Origin: Snodgrassella alvi
GTDB lineage: Bacteria > Pseudomonadota > Gammaproteobacteria > Burkholderiales > Neisseriaceae
NCBI RefSeq assembly: GCF_002777855.1
Contig: NZ_MEIK01000015.1
Coordinates: forward strand, 186,001-250,000
Length of the DNA: 64,000 nucleotides
Direction of reading: 5' to 3'
Position numbers and translations under genes: made by a program. The notes under the pieces are model-generated. The model was given only the letters and a program-made list of their open reading frames with translations, searched no databases and was not told the origin of the DNA. Below, piece after piece: positions 35,757-45,624 of this stretch (positions within the stretch are counted from its first letter, which is position 1; each line of letters begins with the position of its first letter).

Positions 35757-36731
35757 ATGCTGATTGACCGCTTCAACAGACGTATTGATTATCTGCGCAT
35801 TTCGGTAACGGATAAATGCGATTTACGCTGTACTTATTGTATACCGCAAGGATTTACAGAATTTGAAAAGCCAGCAAACTGGTTGTCGTTTGCGGAGATT
35901 GAGCGGGTGGCCGGAGCTTTTGCGCGCATGGGGGTGTCGCGGTTTCGGTTAACCGGAGGTGAGCCGTTGCTGCGAAAAAATTTGCCTGAACTGGTGGCGC
36001 GGCTGGCAGCATTGCCAGGGGTAGAGGATTTGTCTTTAACCACCAATGGCACGCAGCTAAAGAAATATGCTTCTGATTTGCGCCAGGCAGGGCTCAATCG
36101 GCTGAATGTTAGTCTTGATTCCTTGCGACGAGAATGTGTGCAGGAGATATCCGGCAAAGATAGTTTTGATAAAGTAATAGACAGTTTGCAGGCGGCACGC
36201 GATGCTGGTTTTGAACGGATTAAAATCAATATGGTGCCGCTGCCCGGCGTTAATATTGCTGATATTGACGATATGGTGGCGTTCTGTATTGAAAACGGCT
36301 TTATTTTGCGCCTGATTGAGGTTATGCCAATGGGTATGAGCGGACGTAAACTGGAGTATTTCAATCTGCTCGAACTAATTGAAAATCTGCGGCCAAAATA
36401 TCAATTGCATGAGAGCCAGCGTGTTTATGGTGGCGGACCAGCTAAATATTGGGAAAGTGTTGATGGTCGTTTTACGCTAGGGTTAATTACACCGCGCTCG
36501 CAGCATTTCTGTGCTACCTGCAATCGGGTGCGGATGTCGGTTGATGGTACGTTGTATCTGTGTCTGGGTCAGGATCAAAGTATGGCTCTGAAGCCTTTGC
36601 TGGCTGCAAGCTGTAGCGATGAGCAATTAGAAGCAGCCATCCGGCATGCAGTGGATTTAAAACCGGAAAAGCATGAATTTAATGAGCAGCCGGATAAGAT
36701 TGTGCGCATTATGGCCAAAACAGGTGGCTGA
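35757..36731 (+). CDS. moaA: GTP 3',8-cyclase (MoaA)
   Basis: A 324-aa radical SAM enzyme starting molybdenum cofactor synthesis from GTP. The radical SAM cluster is C21-x3-C25-x2-C28 (DKCDLRCTYC). FRLTGGEPLLRKNL and LSLTTNGTQL follow. The C-terminal second cluster is in FCATCNRVRMSVDGTLYLCLG, and the chain ends in the conserved Gly-Gly. The ribosome site is weak (CAGG about 15 bases upstream). MoaC, its obligatory partner, is not in this window. No Moco riboswitch was recognised in the leader. Confidence 0.96.
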   Translation: MLIDRFNRRIDYLRISVTDKCDLRCTYCIPQGFTEFEKPANWLSFAEIERVAGAFARMGVSRFRLTGGEPLLRKNLPELVARLAALPGVEDLSLTTNGTQLKKYASDLRQAGLNRLNVSLDSLRRECVQEISGKDSFDKVIDSLQAARDAGFERIKINMVPLPGVNIADIDDMVAFCIENGFILRLIEVMPMGMSGRKLEYFNLLELIENLRPKYQLHESQRVYGGGPAKYWESVDGRFTLGLITPRSQHFCATCNRVRMSVDGTLYLCLGQDQSMALKPLLAASCSDEQLEAAIRHAVDLKPEKHEFNEQPDKIVRIMAKTGG

Positions 36732-36748
36732 TACTGAAGTTACGCCCT

Positions 36749-36780
36749 AAAAAAACCCGCTGGTTTAGCGGGATTTTTTG
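36749..36780. terminator. Terminator between convergent moaA and lldP
   Basis: CCCGCT/AGCGGG stem (36756-36761, 36767-36772) has a 5-base loop, flanked by seven A on the left and six T on the right. It serves both directions. Confidence 0.88.
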
Positions 36781-36786
36781 TGTCAA

Positions 36787-38430
36787 TCAAAACAGAGTCA
36801 GTGTCCATGGAAGTAGATAGGTTTGCACCAATGTAAATATACCGGCAATCAGACAGAAAAACAGACTGTGACGCACAGTAAAGCGGAATAAGTCAGATTC
36901 CTTGCCCGCCAGCCCCACTGCAGCACAGGCAATGGCAATAGACTGCGGGGATATCATTTTGCCAGTTACCCCACCAACAGAATTGGCTGCCACAGCCAAT
37001 ATAGGATCCATGCCTACCTGCAAGGCTGTATTGGCCTGTAGTGCACCAAACAGGGCATTTGCAGAAGTGTCGGAGCCGGTTAGGAATACGCCTACCCAGC
37101 CGAGAAATGGTGAGAAAAATGGAAATGCTTTGCCGGTGTCAGCCAGTGCCAGAGCCAGTGTTGAGGATAGGCCTGAGTAGTTAACCACATAGGCAAAGGC
37201 CAATACCAGCCCGATTGAAAGCACTGGAAAACGCAGGTCGTACAGAGTGCTTTTGAATGTATCAATGGCAAGATGTGGTTTGATTTTCAGGATAAGCACG
37301 GAAATAATGGCGGCCAGCAGAATGGAGGTGCCAACAGCGCCAAGAATATTCAGCTTGAATTCAGCCGCTATCGGAGCGTTTTCAGCAACGATAGGAGCTG
37401 TTTTGATAACCAAATTATCCAGCATTGGCCAATGAATCTTAATCTGACTGAATGAATTCAACCATGATTGCAACGGTTTGATCGTCCATACGGCCACACA
37501 CACAGTCAGGATAACAAACGGTGACCATGCCAGAATAATTTGTTTTTTACTATATTCTGTGGTTTTGCGCTCAGTACTGGACTGCTGCATGCCGTTAAAA
37601 GTGAATATTTGTTTGGGCTGCCATTTCTGTAAAAACAGAGTCAGGCACACCATACTAACAAGGGCTGAAGTTACATCAGGTAATTCGGGGCCAATGAAAT
37701 TGGCGGTAATAAACTGTGTGCCGGCAAAAGATACGCCAGACACCAGCAGTGCCGGCCAAGTTTGGCGGATACCCCGCATGCCATCCATGATAAATATCAG
37801 ATAAAACGGTATAACAACAGACATCATGGGCAGTTGGCGGCCGGCCAGCTGGCCAATATGAAAGGGATCGATACCAGAAACCTGTCCACCGACCAGAATC
37901 GGAATACCCAGTGCCCCAAATGCTACCGGAGCAGTATCGGCAATCAGGCATAAGCCAGCTGCAAATAAGGGTCTGAAACCCAAACCTACCAGCAGTGCCG
38001 CACTAATAGCAACCGGTGCGCCGAATCCAGCCGCACCTTCTAGAAAAGAGCCGAAGCAAAAGCCGATGAGCAGCAGTTGTAGACGCTGATCTTCGGTAAT
38101 AGAGAGAATCGAAGCGCGGATGATGTCAAAATGGCCGGTTTTAACGGTCAGGTTATACAGAAATACGGCTGTAATGATAATCCACGCTATTGGCCACAGG
38201 CCATAGAAGAAACCATATAATGCGGAAGATAATGCAAGTACCGGCGGCATTTTATAGGCTGCTACGGCCACGATAATTGCCAGAACCAAGGTAATGGCTC
38301 CGGCGATATGGCCTTTCATGCGCAAGACAGTAAGTGCCACGAAGAAAAATATTATGGGTAACAGGGCAGCCAGTAGAGTCAGGTAGACACTGTTGCCTAA
38401 TGCTGAGTAGTTTTGTACCCATGTTTGCAT
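36787..38430 (-). CDS. lldP: L-lactate permease
   Basis: A 547-aa inner-membrane lactate importer of the LctP family with about 12-14 helices. Typical stretches are [43 protein letters not shown] and [31 protein letters not shown] stands before the ATG that gives [13 protein letters not shown]; five codons of upstream frame lie in the ribosome site. No lactate dehydrogenase gene is adjacent. A short palindrome lies at 38478-38490 in the promoter region. Confidence 0.95.
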   Translation of the reverse strand: MQTWVQNYSALGNSVYLTLLAALLPIIFFFVALTVLRMKGHIAGAITLVLAIIVAVAAYKMPPVLALSSALYGFFYGLWPIAWIIITAVFLYNLTVKTGHFDIIRASILSITEDQRLQLLLIGFCFGSFLEGAAGFGAPVAISAALLVGLGFRPLFAAGLCLIADTAPVAFGALGIPILVGGQVSGIDPFHIGQLAGRQLPMMSVVIPFYLIFIMDGMRGIRQTWPALLVSGVSFAGTQFITANFIGPELPDVTSALVSMVCLTLFLQKWQPKQIFTFNGMQQSSTERKTTEYSKKQIILAWSPFVILTVCVAVWTIKPLQSWLNSFSQIKIHWPMLDNLVIKTAPIVAENAPIAAEFKLNILGAVGTSILLAAIISVLILKIKPHLAIDTFKSTLYDLRFPVLSIGLVLAFAYVVNYSGLSSTLALALADTGKAFPFFSPFLGWVGVFLTGSDTSANALFGALQANTALQVGMDPILAVAANSVGGVTGKMISPQSIAIACAAVGLAGKESDLFRFTVRHSLFFCLIAGIFTLVQTYLLPWTLTLF

Positions 38431-38971
38431 GTGGTTTCTCCTCAATGTGTGAGTATGTTGGCTTAAAATTGATTGGTATATTCGGAATATTTGTGATTGG
38501 TGGTGATTTTTATGAATTAAATTAATGGTATTGCGGCCGTAATGCTGCTGTGACTGTTACTTTAAGAAATAAAAATGTTATCGTCAATGTTTGTGGTTTT
38601 ATTTCAATAAATGTAATGATAAACGACTGACTAAATATGGCTATTGCAGCTAACAAATGTTTATCTGCATGAGCTAAGTGTGTGATTGAGAGAGCCGGCT
38701 AGATTAGCTTGTGGCAGTAGCACAAGTATGTACGTACCTGAGTATTGGCTGACCCTGTATCTGGTAGTAAACAGATAGACTCCGGTAAATCGTGGCAGAT
38801 TGTACAGACTGTCTGTATACTCAATGTAACAAAATAGCGCATGAAGCCATATGGTTGAGGCTAAGCAAAGCTGTGTCTTGCTGAGATAAGTATGTGATTA
38901 GTCGCAGCTTGAACAGCGAAAAAAAATAGGCTTTTAAGGAGAAAAACCAACAGCCGGCAAAATTATTGTGT
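38431..38971. other. Divergent region between lldP and pit
   Basis: About 540 bases without a gene. ATATTC-G-GAATAT (38478-38490), 48 bases before the lldP start, is a perfect short palindrome and a candidate operator. The right end leads into the Pho box. Confidence 0.35.
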
Positions 38972-39005
38972 CTGTCACAAAGTTGTCATGTTGGTCTTTT
39001 ACAAT
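38972..39005 (+). promoter_or_regulatory. Pho box with -10 element upstream of pit
   Basis: Two 7-base direct repeats, CTGTCAC (38972-38978) and TTGTCAT (38983-38989), are separated by AAAG. Each matches 6 of 7 of the PhoB repeat CTGTCAT. A TACAAT -10 starts 10 bases after the box (39000-39005), the arrangement of PhoB-activated promoters in which the box replaces the -35. Confidence 0.75.
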
Positions 39006-39040
39006 AAGTCAGGATAGCACCTGCTAATAGGGAGAAAACT

Positions 39041-40657
39041 GTGTCTGCTTCGTCTACGACTTCGTCGTCTGGGGCAATTATGTCTGTATCTGGGAAAACG
39101 GGTAAAGTAAGTATTGTTTTGTTTCTGCTGATATTGCTTAGCGGATTAGCTTATGCTGCGGTGTGTATTTATCATGATCTGCAGGGTATTCCCCGGTCTT
39201 CATTGCTGGTCTATGCCTTATTAACTGTTGCTTTGCTGATTGCACTGGCATTTGAGTTTGTGAATGGGTTTCATGATACGGCCAATGCCGTAGCCAGCGT
39301 GATTTACACGCGCTCGCTCAGTCCTAATACTGCTGTAATCTGGTCTGGTGTGTTTAATTTTCTTGGGGTAATGCTATCGACCGGTGCTGTTGCTTATGGT
39401 GTGATTTCACTGCTGCCGGTTGAACTGATTCTACATATGGGCAGTGGCGTGGGCTATGCGATGATATTTGCATTACTGTCCGCAGCTATTATCTGGAATT
39501 TAAGTACCTGGTGGCTGGGTTTGCCTGCATCCAGTTCGCATACGTTGATTGGTTCGATTATCGGTGTCGGAGTAGCCAATCAACTAATGTCTGCACATCT
39601 GGGTACCAGTGGCGTGAGCTGGAAACAGGTGATCAATGTGGGCGAATCCCTGCTTTTTTCTCCGTTGATTGGTTTTGTGCTGGCTGGTCTGCTGCTGATT
39701 TTATCGAAAAAATTGCTGCGAATACCAGCTTTGTACCGTGCACCGGAAAATGACGCGCCGCCACCATGGCCGATTCGCCTATTGCTGATTTTTACCTGTA
39801 CCACGGTAAGTTTTGCACATGGTTCGAACGATGGTCAGAAAGGCATGGGACTAATTATGCTGATTCTGATTGGTACTGTCCCGATGGCCTATGCATTGAA
39901 TCATGCTGTGCCCAGAGAAGAATGGGTAAAGTTTTCGGTTAATTCACTGGCTGCCCAGCAAACTATACAAGGATTGCTGCCAGCGGGCTTGGTACTGCCG
40001 CAAAATGCAGATGCACGTGCTGAGGTCACTGCTTTGGTAGAAGACAAGCAGGGTACGCCGCAGCAGCTGGCAGCGCTCGCGCAGCTGGTGCATATTGTGG
40101 CGCATGATGTTAGTAAAAGCGACAGCCTGCGCAATCTGCCACCGGAGCAGGTAGGCAATATCCGCAATGATATGTATCTGGTGTCAGAATCGCTAACCTT
40201 GCTGCAAAAAAATAGCTTGCATCGCCAATATAATCTTAATTCGGCACAAATAGCGAGTTTGAAGGCTTATCATACGTCTATAGACCATGCTACCAAGTAT
40301 ATACCGGTGTGGGTGAAGGTACTGGTGGCACTGGCGCTGGGACTAGGTACACTGGTGGGTTGGAAGAGAATTGTGGTAACAGTGGGCGAAAAAATCGGTA
40401 AAACCCATCTATCGTATGCACAGGGTGCTTCTGCCGAGCTGGTGACTGCTTCGCTGATTTTTGCTGCCGACCGTTTTGGCTTACCGGTCAGCACCACACA
40501 TGTACTGACTTCGGGTATTGCCGGTACCATGGCTGCCAATAAAAGTGGATTGCAAAAGTCTACCATCCGCAATCTTGTTATGGCGTGGGTATTGACACTA
40601 CCCGTTTCCATACTGCTGGCAGGTGTATTATTTTGGTTTTTCCGTACGATTTTTTAG
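39041..40657 (+). CDS. pit: Inorganic phosphate transporter, Pit family
   Basis: A 538-aa inner-membrane phosphate:cation symporter. It has the two inverted Pit repeats: FVNGFHDTANAVASVIYTRSL (about 74-94) with LPASSSHTLIGSIIG, and FAHGSNDGQKGMGLIML with LPVSTTHVLTSGIAGTMAA near the end. A long hydrophilic loop (about 285-420) divides them. The start is GTG, backed by AGGGAG six bases upstream; an ATG 13 codons later has no such site. The Pho box upstream predicts induction by phosphate starvation. Confidence 0.93.
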   Translation: MSASSTTSSSGAIMSVSGKTGKVSIVLFLLILLSGLAYAAVCIYHDLQGIPRSSLLVYALLTVALLIALAFEFVNGFHDTANAVASVIYTRSLSPNTAVIWSGVFNFLGVMLSTGAVAYGVISLLPVELILHMGSGVGYAMIFALLSAAIIWNLSTWWLGLPASSSHTLIGSIIGVGVANQLMSAHLGTSGVSWKQVINVGESLLFSPLIGFVLAGLLLILSKKLLRIPALYRAPENDAPPPWPIRLLLIFTCTTVSFAHGSNDGQKGMGLIMLILIGTVPMAYALNHAVPREEWVKFSVNSLAAQQTIQGLLPAGLVLPQNADARAEVTALVEDKQGTPQQLAALAQLVHIVAHDVSKSDSLRNLPPEQVGNIRNDMYLVSESLTLLQKNSLHRQYNLNSAQIASLKAYHTSIDHATKYIPVWVKVLVALALGLGTLVGWKRIVVTVGEKIGKTHLSYAQGASAELVTASLIFAADRFGLPVSTTHVLTSGIAGTMAANKSGLQKSTIRNLVMAWVLTLPVSILLAGVLFWFFRTIF

Positions 40658-40833
40658 CATATCGGGCAAGTTTGTGTCCTTGCTGGCTGCATACACTGTA
40701 ATAATTTGCCAAATACTCTTGCGTGGTGCTGTATTTCACAGTTTAATGTCGGTTTAGAGGTGGCTGTGCTGGTGCACGTCATATAGATACTTGCTTCCCC
40801 CATTACTGTGGGCATACAAATTGGAAATCGTGT

Positions 40834-41970
40834 ATGAAAAAATCACTGGTATTGTCAGCCATCGTCAGTGTGCTGATTGCTGCCTGCTCGGATGCCGGTA
40901 CAGCAAACAAAAATGCGGCCTCCACTAACGGAGTCATGAATCCAACAGATCAGCTCAATATCTACAACTGGTCGGATTATGTAGACCCTGATACCGTAAA
41001 AACTTTTGAAAAAGAAAATAAAATTAAAGTTCGTTACGACTATTATGACAGTAACGAAACACTAGAAGCAAAAATCCTGATTGGCCGTTCCGGCTATGAT
41101 TTGGTGGTACCGTCTATAGCCAATGTCGGCCGCGAAATCAAGGCGGGCGCCTATCAGCCGGTTAACAAAAGCCAGCTGTCTTACTACAATAATATCGACC
41201 CTAATCTGCTGAAAATGATGGATAAGGTGGATCCAGGTAATAAATACGCAGTACCTTATTTCTGGGGTATGAATACCATTGGCATTAATAAGGTTTTAGT
41301 TGATAAAGCTCTGGACGGCAAGCTGCCAGATAATCTGTGGGACTTGGTATTCAATCCTGCCTATACGCATAAACTCAAAAGCTGTGGCATTTCGCTGTTT
41401 GACAGCCCTACCGAGCTGTATCCTCTGGCTCTGCATTATCTGGGTAAAGACCCGAACAGTAGTGCGCCGGAGGATATCCGTGCGGCAACCAATTTGATTA
41501 AATCTGTGCGTAATGATATCAAGCGCTTTAGTTCTTCAGGCTATATAGATGATATGGCGCGCGGCGACCTGTGTGTAGCCACAGGCTATGGCGGCGACCT
41601 GAATATAGCCAAAAAACGTGCTGAGGATGCCAAAAGCGGCGTTCATTTAGAGGTACTGGCACCGAAAGAGGGAGTGGGTATTTGGATTGATTCATTTATG
41701 ATTCCCAAAGATGCTCAGAATGTTGCCAATGCGCTTAAATACATCAATTACACTCTGGATCCTAAAGTGGCTGCCAAAAATGGTAATTATGTAACGTTTG
41801 CTCCGGCCAGCAAACCGGCACGGGCTCTGATGAATAGCGAAATCAGTAGTGATCCAAGTATATTCCCGACACAGGCAGTGCTGGATAAAAGTTTTGTGGT
41901 ATCACCCAAATCTCAGGATGCAGTGCGTCTGGCGGTACGCCTGTTTCAGCAGGTAAAAGCAGGTCAATAG
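40834..41970 (+). CDS. Polyamine-type ABC transporter substrate-binding lipoprotein
   Basis: 378 aa. The lipobox is in VLIAACSDAG (cysteine at about residue 18). PotD/PotF family marks are LNIYNWSDYVDPDTVKTFEKEN, VRYDYYDSNETLEAKILIGRSGYDLVVPS, NKYAVPYFWGMNTIGIN and GVGIWIDSFMIPKDAQN. It should bind putrescine or spermidine in the periplasm. No ATPase or permease gene is next to it, so its transporter must be elsewhere. It has its own terminator. Confidence 0.9.
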   Translation: MKKSLVLSAIVSVLIAACSDAGTANKNAASTNGVMNPTDQLNIYNWSDYVDPDTVKTFEKENKIKVRYDYYDSNETLEAKILIGRSGYDLVVPSIANVGREIKAGAYQPVNKSQLSYYNNIDPNLLKMMDKVDPGNKYAVPYFWGMNTIGINKVLVDKALDGKLPDNLWDLVFNPAYTHKLKSCGISLFDSPTELYPLALHYLGKDPNSSAPEDIRAATNLIKSVRNDIKRFSSSGYIDDMARGDLCVATGYGGDLNIAKKRAEDAKSGVHLEVLAPKEGVGIWIDSFMIPKDAQNVANALKYINYTLDPKVAAKNGNYVTFAPASKPARALMNSEISSDPSIFPTQAVLDKSFVVSPKSQDAVRLAVRLFQQVKAGQ

Positions 41971-42034
41971 CGGTTGATTGCTGAAATGCAAATGCTCAAT
42001 TCTTTCAGTACCTACATCTAACTTAGTAGTCTAA

Positions 42035-42063
42035 AAAAACGAACCGTTTCGGTTCGTTTTTAT
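42035..42063 (+). terminator. Terminator of the polyamine-binding protein gene
   Basis: A perfect 11-bp stem, AAAAACGAACC/GGTTCGTTTTT, has a 5-base loop. Confidence 0.9.
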
Positions 42064-42388
42064 TATGTTATTACTTTTACACAGTTTCCATTGATAACAG
42101 TTAATCAATACATCCTGTCTGTTCATTTTTACAATGAATATCTGCATTGCATGCTTGTTTGTTGGCACAAAATCAGCATATATAGCTGTCAGAACAGGTG
42201 TAAACCCTTATAATTAGTGGCTGAGCTTAAAGCAGATAGGTTTCAGCAGAGATTCTGGCAGTTGCCTGCAGACGGCTTTCATGTGTCTCCAGCCTTTTAT
42301 TTCAATAATTGAAACAGGCTACCAGCAATTTCTATGGGCTTAAAGTAGCCCAGTTGTAGCAAGACAAAGATTTTTAACTGGGATAGGT
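42064..42388 (+). other. Leader region of surE
   Basis: About 325 bases with no gene. It should contain the surE-pcm promoter; I saw no element worth naming. Confidence 0.3.
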
Positions 42389-43141
42389 ATGAGAATTTTA
42401 ATTTGTAATGATGATGGATATTTATCCGCAGGATTAGCTCTACTAGCGAAGGTGGCGGCAGAGTTTGCCGAAGTCAGAGTCGTGGCACCGGAAAGCGACC
42501 AAAGTGGTGTAAGTAACTCATTTACCCTCAATCGTCCTCTTTCGATAAAAAAAGCTGCTAATGGCTTTTTTTATGTTAACGGCACGCCAACTGACTGTAT
42601 CCACGTTGCGCTGCATACCATGTCCGATTTCAAACCAGATTTAGTGCTTTCTGGCATCAATCATGGCGCCAATATGGGCGATGATGTCTTGTATTCCGGT
42701 ACCGTAGCCGCTGCTACTGAGGCTTTTCTGATGGGTATACCGGCACTGGCCTTTTCGATTAATGACCGCAGTGGCCGCTACTGGGAGACAGCTGAAAAAG
42801 CGGTAGCTACTGTTTTATCCAAAATATGCGCACAGCAGCCAGCCGAACCGTTGTTATGGAATATCAATATTCCGGCTGTTACTCCAGAGAGTGTTCAGGG
42901 CTATCGTGTGGCCAGACTCGGCCGCCGGCATCACGAACAGTGTATTGTGCCGTTAGATAGTCCACGCGGCGAAACCATGTACTGGATTGGTGGTGTAGGG
43001 CCTGCCGATACCAGCTGGAAGGATACGGATTTCAGCGACAATGAAGCCGGTTTCGTAACCATTACACCGCTTACCCTTGATTTAACTGATTATCAGCAAA
43101 TGGGTGCAGTCAGCACTTTTTTGCAAGATGTTCAGTGGTGA
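42389..43141 (+). CDS. surE: 5'/3'-nucleotidase SurE
   Basis: A 250-aa cytoplasmic nucleoside monophosphate phosphatase. The metal-binding start [16 protein letters not shown] has Asp8 and Asp9. [29 protein letters not shown] and [39 protein letters not shown] carry the remaining ligands. Length is standard. It is the first gene of a surE-pcm pair whose coding regions overlap by 7 bases. Confidence 0.96.
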   Translation: MRILICNDDGYLSAGLALLAKVAAEFAEVRVVAPESDQSGVSNSFTLNRPLSIKKAANGFFYVNGTPTDCIHVALHTMSDFKPDLVLSGINHGANMGDDVLYSGTVAAATEAFLMGIPALAFSINDRSGRYWETAEKAVATVLSKICAQQPAEPLLWNINIPAVTPESVQGYRVARLGRRHHEQCIVPLDSPRGETMYWIGGVGPADTSWKDTDFSDNEAGFVTITPLTLDLTDYQQMGAVSTFLQDVQW

Positions 43142-43812
43142 CAGAAGTGGGACAGGGCGTGAGCTGGACAGGCTATGAATTCCGGCGGGCACGGATGGTA
43201 GAAAGACTGCGCCAAATGGGAATTACCCGCACGGAAGTGTTATCCGCTATGTCTGCTGTGCCGCGTCACGTTTTTGTTGAAGAAGCACTGCGTTCGCATG
43301 CATATGATGATATGTCGCTGCCATTAGGGTTGGGACAGACTATTTCCCAGCCGTATACCGTGGCAGTGATGACGCAGTTGTTGTTCGCCAGACGTGCAAT
43401 CAACCCGAATCTGCGTATTCTGGAAATCGGGACCGGCTGTGGATATCAGACGGCTGTTCTACAAGCACTGGGTTTACGCGAAATTTATTCTATTGAGCGG
43501 CTGCGTCCGCTACATGAGCGCGCCAAACAGAACCTGCGTGCAGTTCGTTTACTTGCCCATGCAAGGCTGGTATGTGGCGATGGCTATCTGGGCTTGCCTC
43601 AGGAAGCACCTTTTGATTGCATTATTCTAACCGCTGCACCGAAGGAAGTCCCCTTGCCGCTGTTGCAGCAACTTTCTATTGGCGGGCGCATGGTGTTGCC
43701 ACTGGATGAGGGAGGCGTGCAGTTTTTGTGGGTAATTGATAAAACAGCCGAAGGCTATCAGGAAACCTGTGTCCAACAGACTTTATTTGTGCCATTGGTG
43801 AATGATAAATAA
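43135..43812 (+). CDS. pcm: Protein-L-isoaspartate O-methyltransferase
   Basis: 225 aa. It repairs isoaspartate in aged proteins using SAM. Family motifs are [38 protein letters not shown], the SAM-binding [18 protein letters not shown] (about 97-114), [24 protein letters not shown] and IGGRMVLPL. The start is GTG (43135) or the next codon, also GTG (43138); both overlap the surE stop, so translation is coupled. In relatives nlpD or rpoS can follow; here nothing does. Confidence 0.95.
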   Translation: MVTEVGQGVSWTGYEFRRARMVERLRQMGITRTEVLSAMSAVPRHVFVEEALRSHAYDDMSLPLGLGQTISQPYTVAVMTQLLFARRAINPNLRILEIGTGCGYQTAVLQALGLREIYSIERLRPLHERAKQNLRAVRLLAHARLVCGDGYLGLPQEAPFDCIILTAAPKEVPLPLLQQLSIGGRMVLPLDEGGVQFLWVIDKTAEGYQETCVQQTLFVPLVNDK

Positions 43813-44496
43813 ATCTACCCTTGGAAAAATTAAGCTTGATGTTAACAACTCTTCCGTGAGCCAAAGGCTGCTTACTGATATCAGGATTACATTTTTCGCA
43901 GATAGCAAAATGTCATCTTTGTAAATTAACAGAAAATCAGCAAAACTACTGCCATCAAGATCAAAATTTGCGGTGCTATCTCCATTTGGTTTTCAGCTTT
44001 TTGGCAAATAATGTCCTCATGTCCATAGGCATAGCAGCCGAAAACAATCATATTTCTTATGCAGGCTGTATTGTCTAACCACGATGAAATGGCCGCAAAT
44101 ATCTATTGTATCAACTGTGCCATCAGTAAACGAAGCGCCGAAATAATTTTTCTTTCTTCGTAGCTGATATACAGCTTAGGCTTGAAATACTTGTAATGAT
44201 AGCTTTTGCTAAATTTAACGTACTTATATTTTTGGTCATATTTTCATCACTGATTAAACTACTATGCTGACGCAAACATTCACACTGTTGCTGTGCTCAT
44301 CTTTCAGGTACTACTTATAAATGGAAGGTACAACAGCCTGACCGCGGCAAATTGGTTTGTTGGTTAGGGCAGAGTTTGTATCAACTTTACCAGTGCCGAA
44401 GGGAGAAGTAAGATAATCAAAGCAGATGAATTATCCGCTATAAGCAATATACTGAATCAGGAATCAATCGATTCAATAAGATAGGGATAGATAAAG
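43813..44496. other. 684-base interval without a supportable gene
   Basis: Composition in 43830-44200 is more gene-like than in other gaps, but all six frames have frequent stops. On the minus strand one frame stays open for about 40 codons at a time without recognisable family similarity. I cannot call a gene or remnant. Confidence 0.3.
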
Positions 44497-45537
44497 ATGA
44501 AAGTTGCCGTTTTTGTGGAACCCGGTAAAGTAGCCATACGAGAAATGGACAAACCAGTTATTCAGCAACCCACTGATGCCATTATTCGTATTGTTCGTGC
44601 CTGTGTTTGTGGTTCAGACTTATGGTGGTTTCGCGGTATCAGTCAGCGCGAGTCTGGTAGTACAGTTGGTCACGAAGCCATTGGTGTGGTAGATGAGGTT
44701 GGCGATGCCGTAACTCATATTCGAAAAGGTGATTTTGTTATCGTCCCTTTCACCCATGGCTGTGGCCATTGCGCTGCATGTGAGGCCGGTTTTGATGGTA
44801 ACTGCCTGAACAAACAAGATGGTGGTAATGGCGGCTATCAAGGAGAATATCTGCGTTTCAGTAACGCTGACTGGGCTCTGGTAAAAATTCCTGGTCAGCC
44901 ACAGGATTATTCAGACGCAGTGCTCAATTCGTTGCTAACACTGGCTGATGTGATGGCTACCGGCTATCATGCGGCTTCTAGTGCTGAAGTTAAAGCGGGG
45001 GATACTGTGGTGGTGATGGGAGATGGTGCCGTCGGCTTATGTGGTGTAATAGCAGCCAAACTACGTGGAGCAAAACGCATTATTGCCATGAGCCGCCACC
45101 CAGACAGGGCAGCGCTGGCACAGGAATTTGGTGCCACAGATATTGTGCCCGAACGCGGCGAAGCAGCTGTTGCAAAAGTTTTGTCCATGACGGCTGGAGC
45201 AGGCGTGGACGCAGTGCTGGAATGTGTAGGCAGTGAACAATCTTTACAAACTGCTATCGCCGTTGCTCGGCCGGGAGCTATTGTGGGTTGTGTTGGTGTC
45301 CCGCATCAAAACGAAATCAAAACTGGTGATATTTTCTGGCGCAATATTGGGCTGCGTGGCGGTATCGCCAGCGTAACCACTTACGATAAGAATTTATTGC
45401 TTCAAGCGGTATTGGATGAAAAAATTCAGCCGGGAAAAGTATTTACCCAGCGTTTTTCTTTAAATGATATTCAGACTGCATATGAAGCCATGGATCAGCG
45501 TAAGGCGATTAAGTCTTTGTTAGTTATTGATAATTAA
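44497..45537 (+). CDS. Zinc-dependent alcohol dehydrogenase family protein
   Basis: A 346-aa medium-chain dehydrogenase/reductase. Catalytic zinc ligands are Cys38 in ACVCGSDLW and the histidine-glutamate pair in VGHEAIGVV. The structural zinc loop is CGHCAACEAGFDGNC, and the nucleotide-binding turn is VVVMGDGAVGLCGVIAAKLRGA. The WWFRG and GGNGGYQGEYLRF stretches fit the threonine-dehydrogenase/IMP-dehydrogenase-like branch, but the substrate is not clear. It is convergent with the aldo/keto reductase; the two share one terminator. Confidence 0.88.
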   Translation: MKVAVFVEPGKVAIREMDKPVIQQPTDAIIRIVRACVCGSDLWWFRGISQRESGSTVGHEAIGVVDEVGDAVTHIRKGDFVIVPFTHGCGHCAACEAGFDGNCLNKQDGGNGGYQGEYLRFSNADWALVKIPGQPQDYSDAVLNSLLTLADVMATGYHAASSAEVKAGDTVVVMGDGAVGLCGVIAAKLRGAKRIIAMSRHPDRAALAQEFGATDIVPERGEAAVAKVLSMTAGAGVDAVLECVGSEQSLQTAIAVARPGAIVGCVGVPHQNEIKTGDIFWRNIGLRGGIASVTTYDKNLLLQAVLDEKIQPGKVFTQRFSLNDIQTAYEAMDQRKAIKSLLVIDN

Positions 45538-45546
45538 GTGATTATA

Positions 45547-45595
45547 AAAAATCCCTGCCAGTAATTAACTATCTGGCAGGGAATATATTTTTTCA
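45547..45595. terminator. Bidirectional terminator between dehydrogenase and reductase genes
   Basis: A perfect 10-bp stem, TCCCTGCCAG/CTGGCAGGGA (45552-45561, 45573-45582), has an 11-base loop with A-run to the left and T-rich tract to the right. Confidence 0.82.
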
Positions 45596-45624
45596 ATAAT
45601 GTTTTACATTACTATGCTTTAAAA

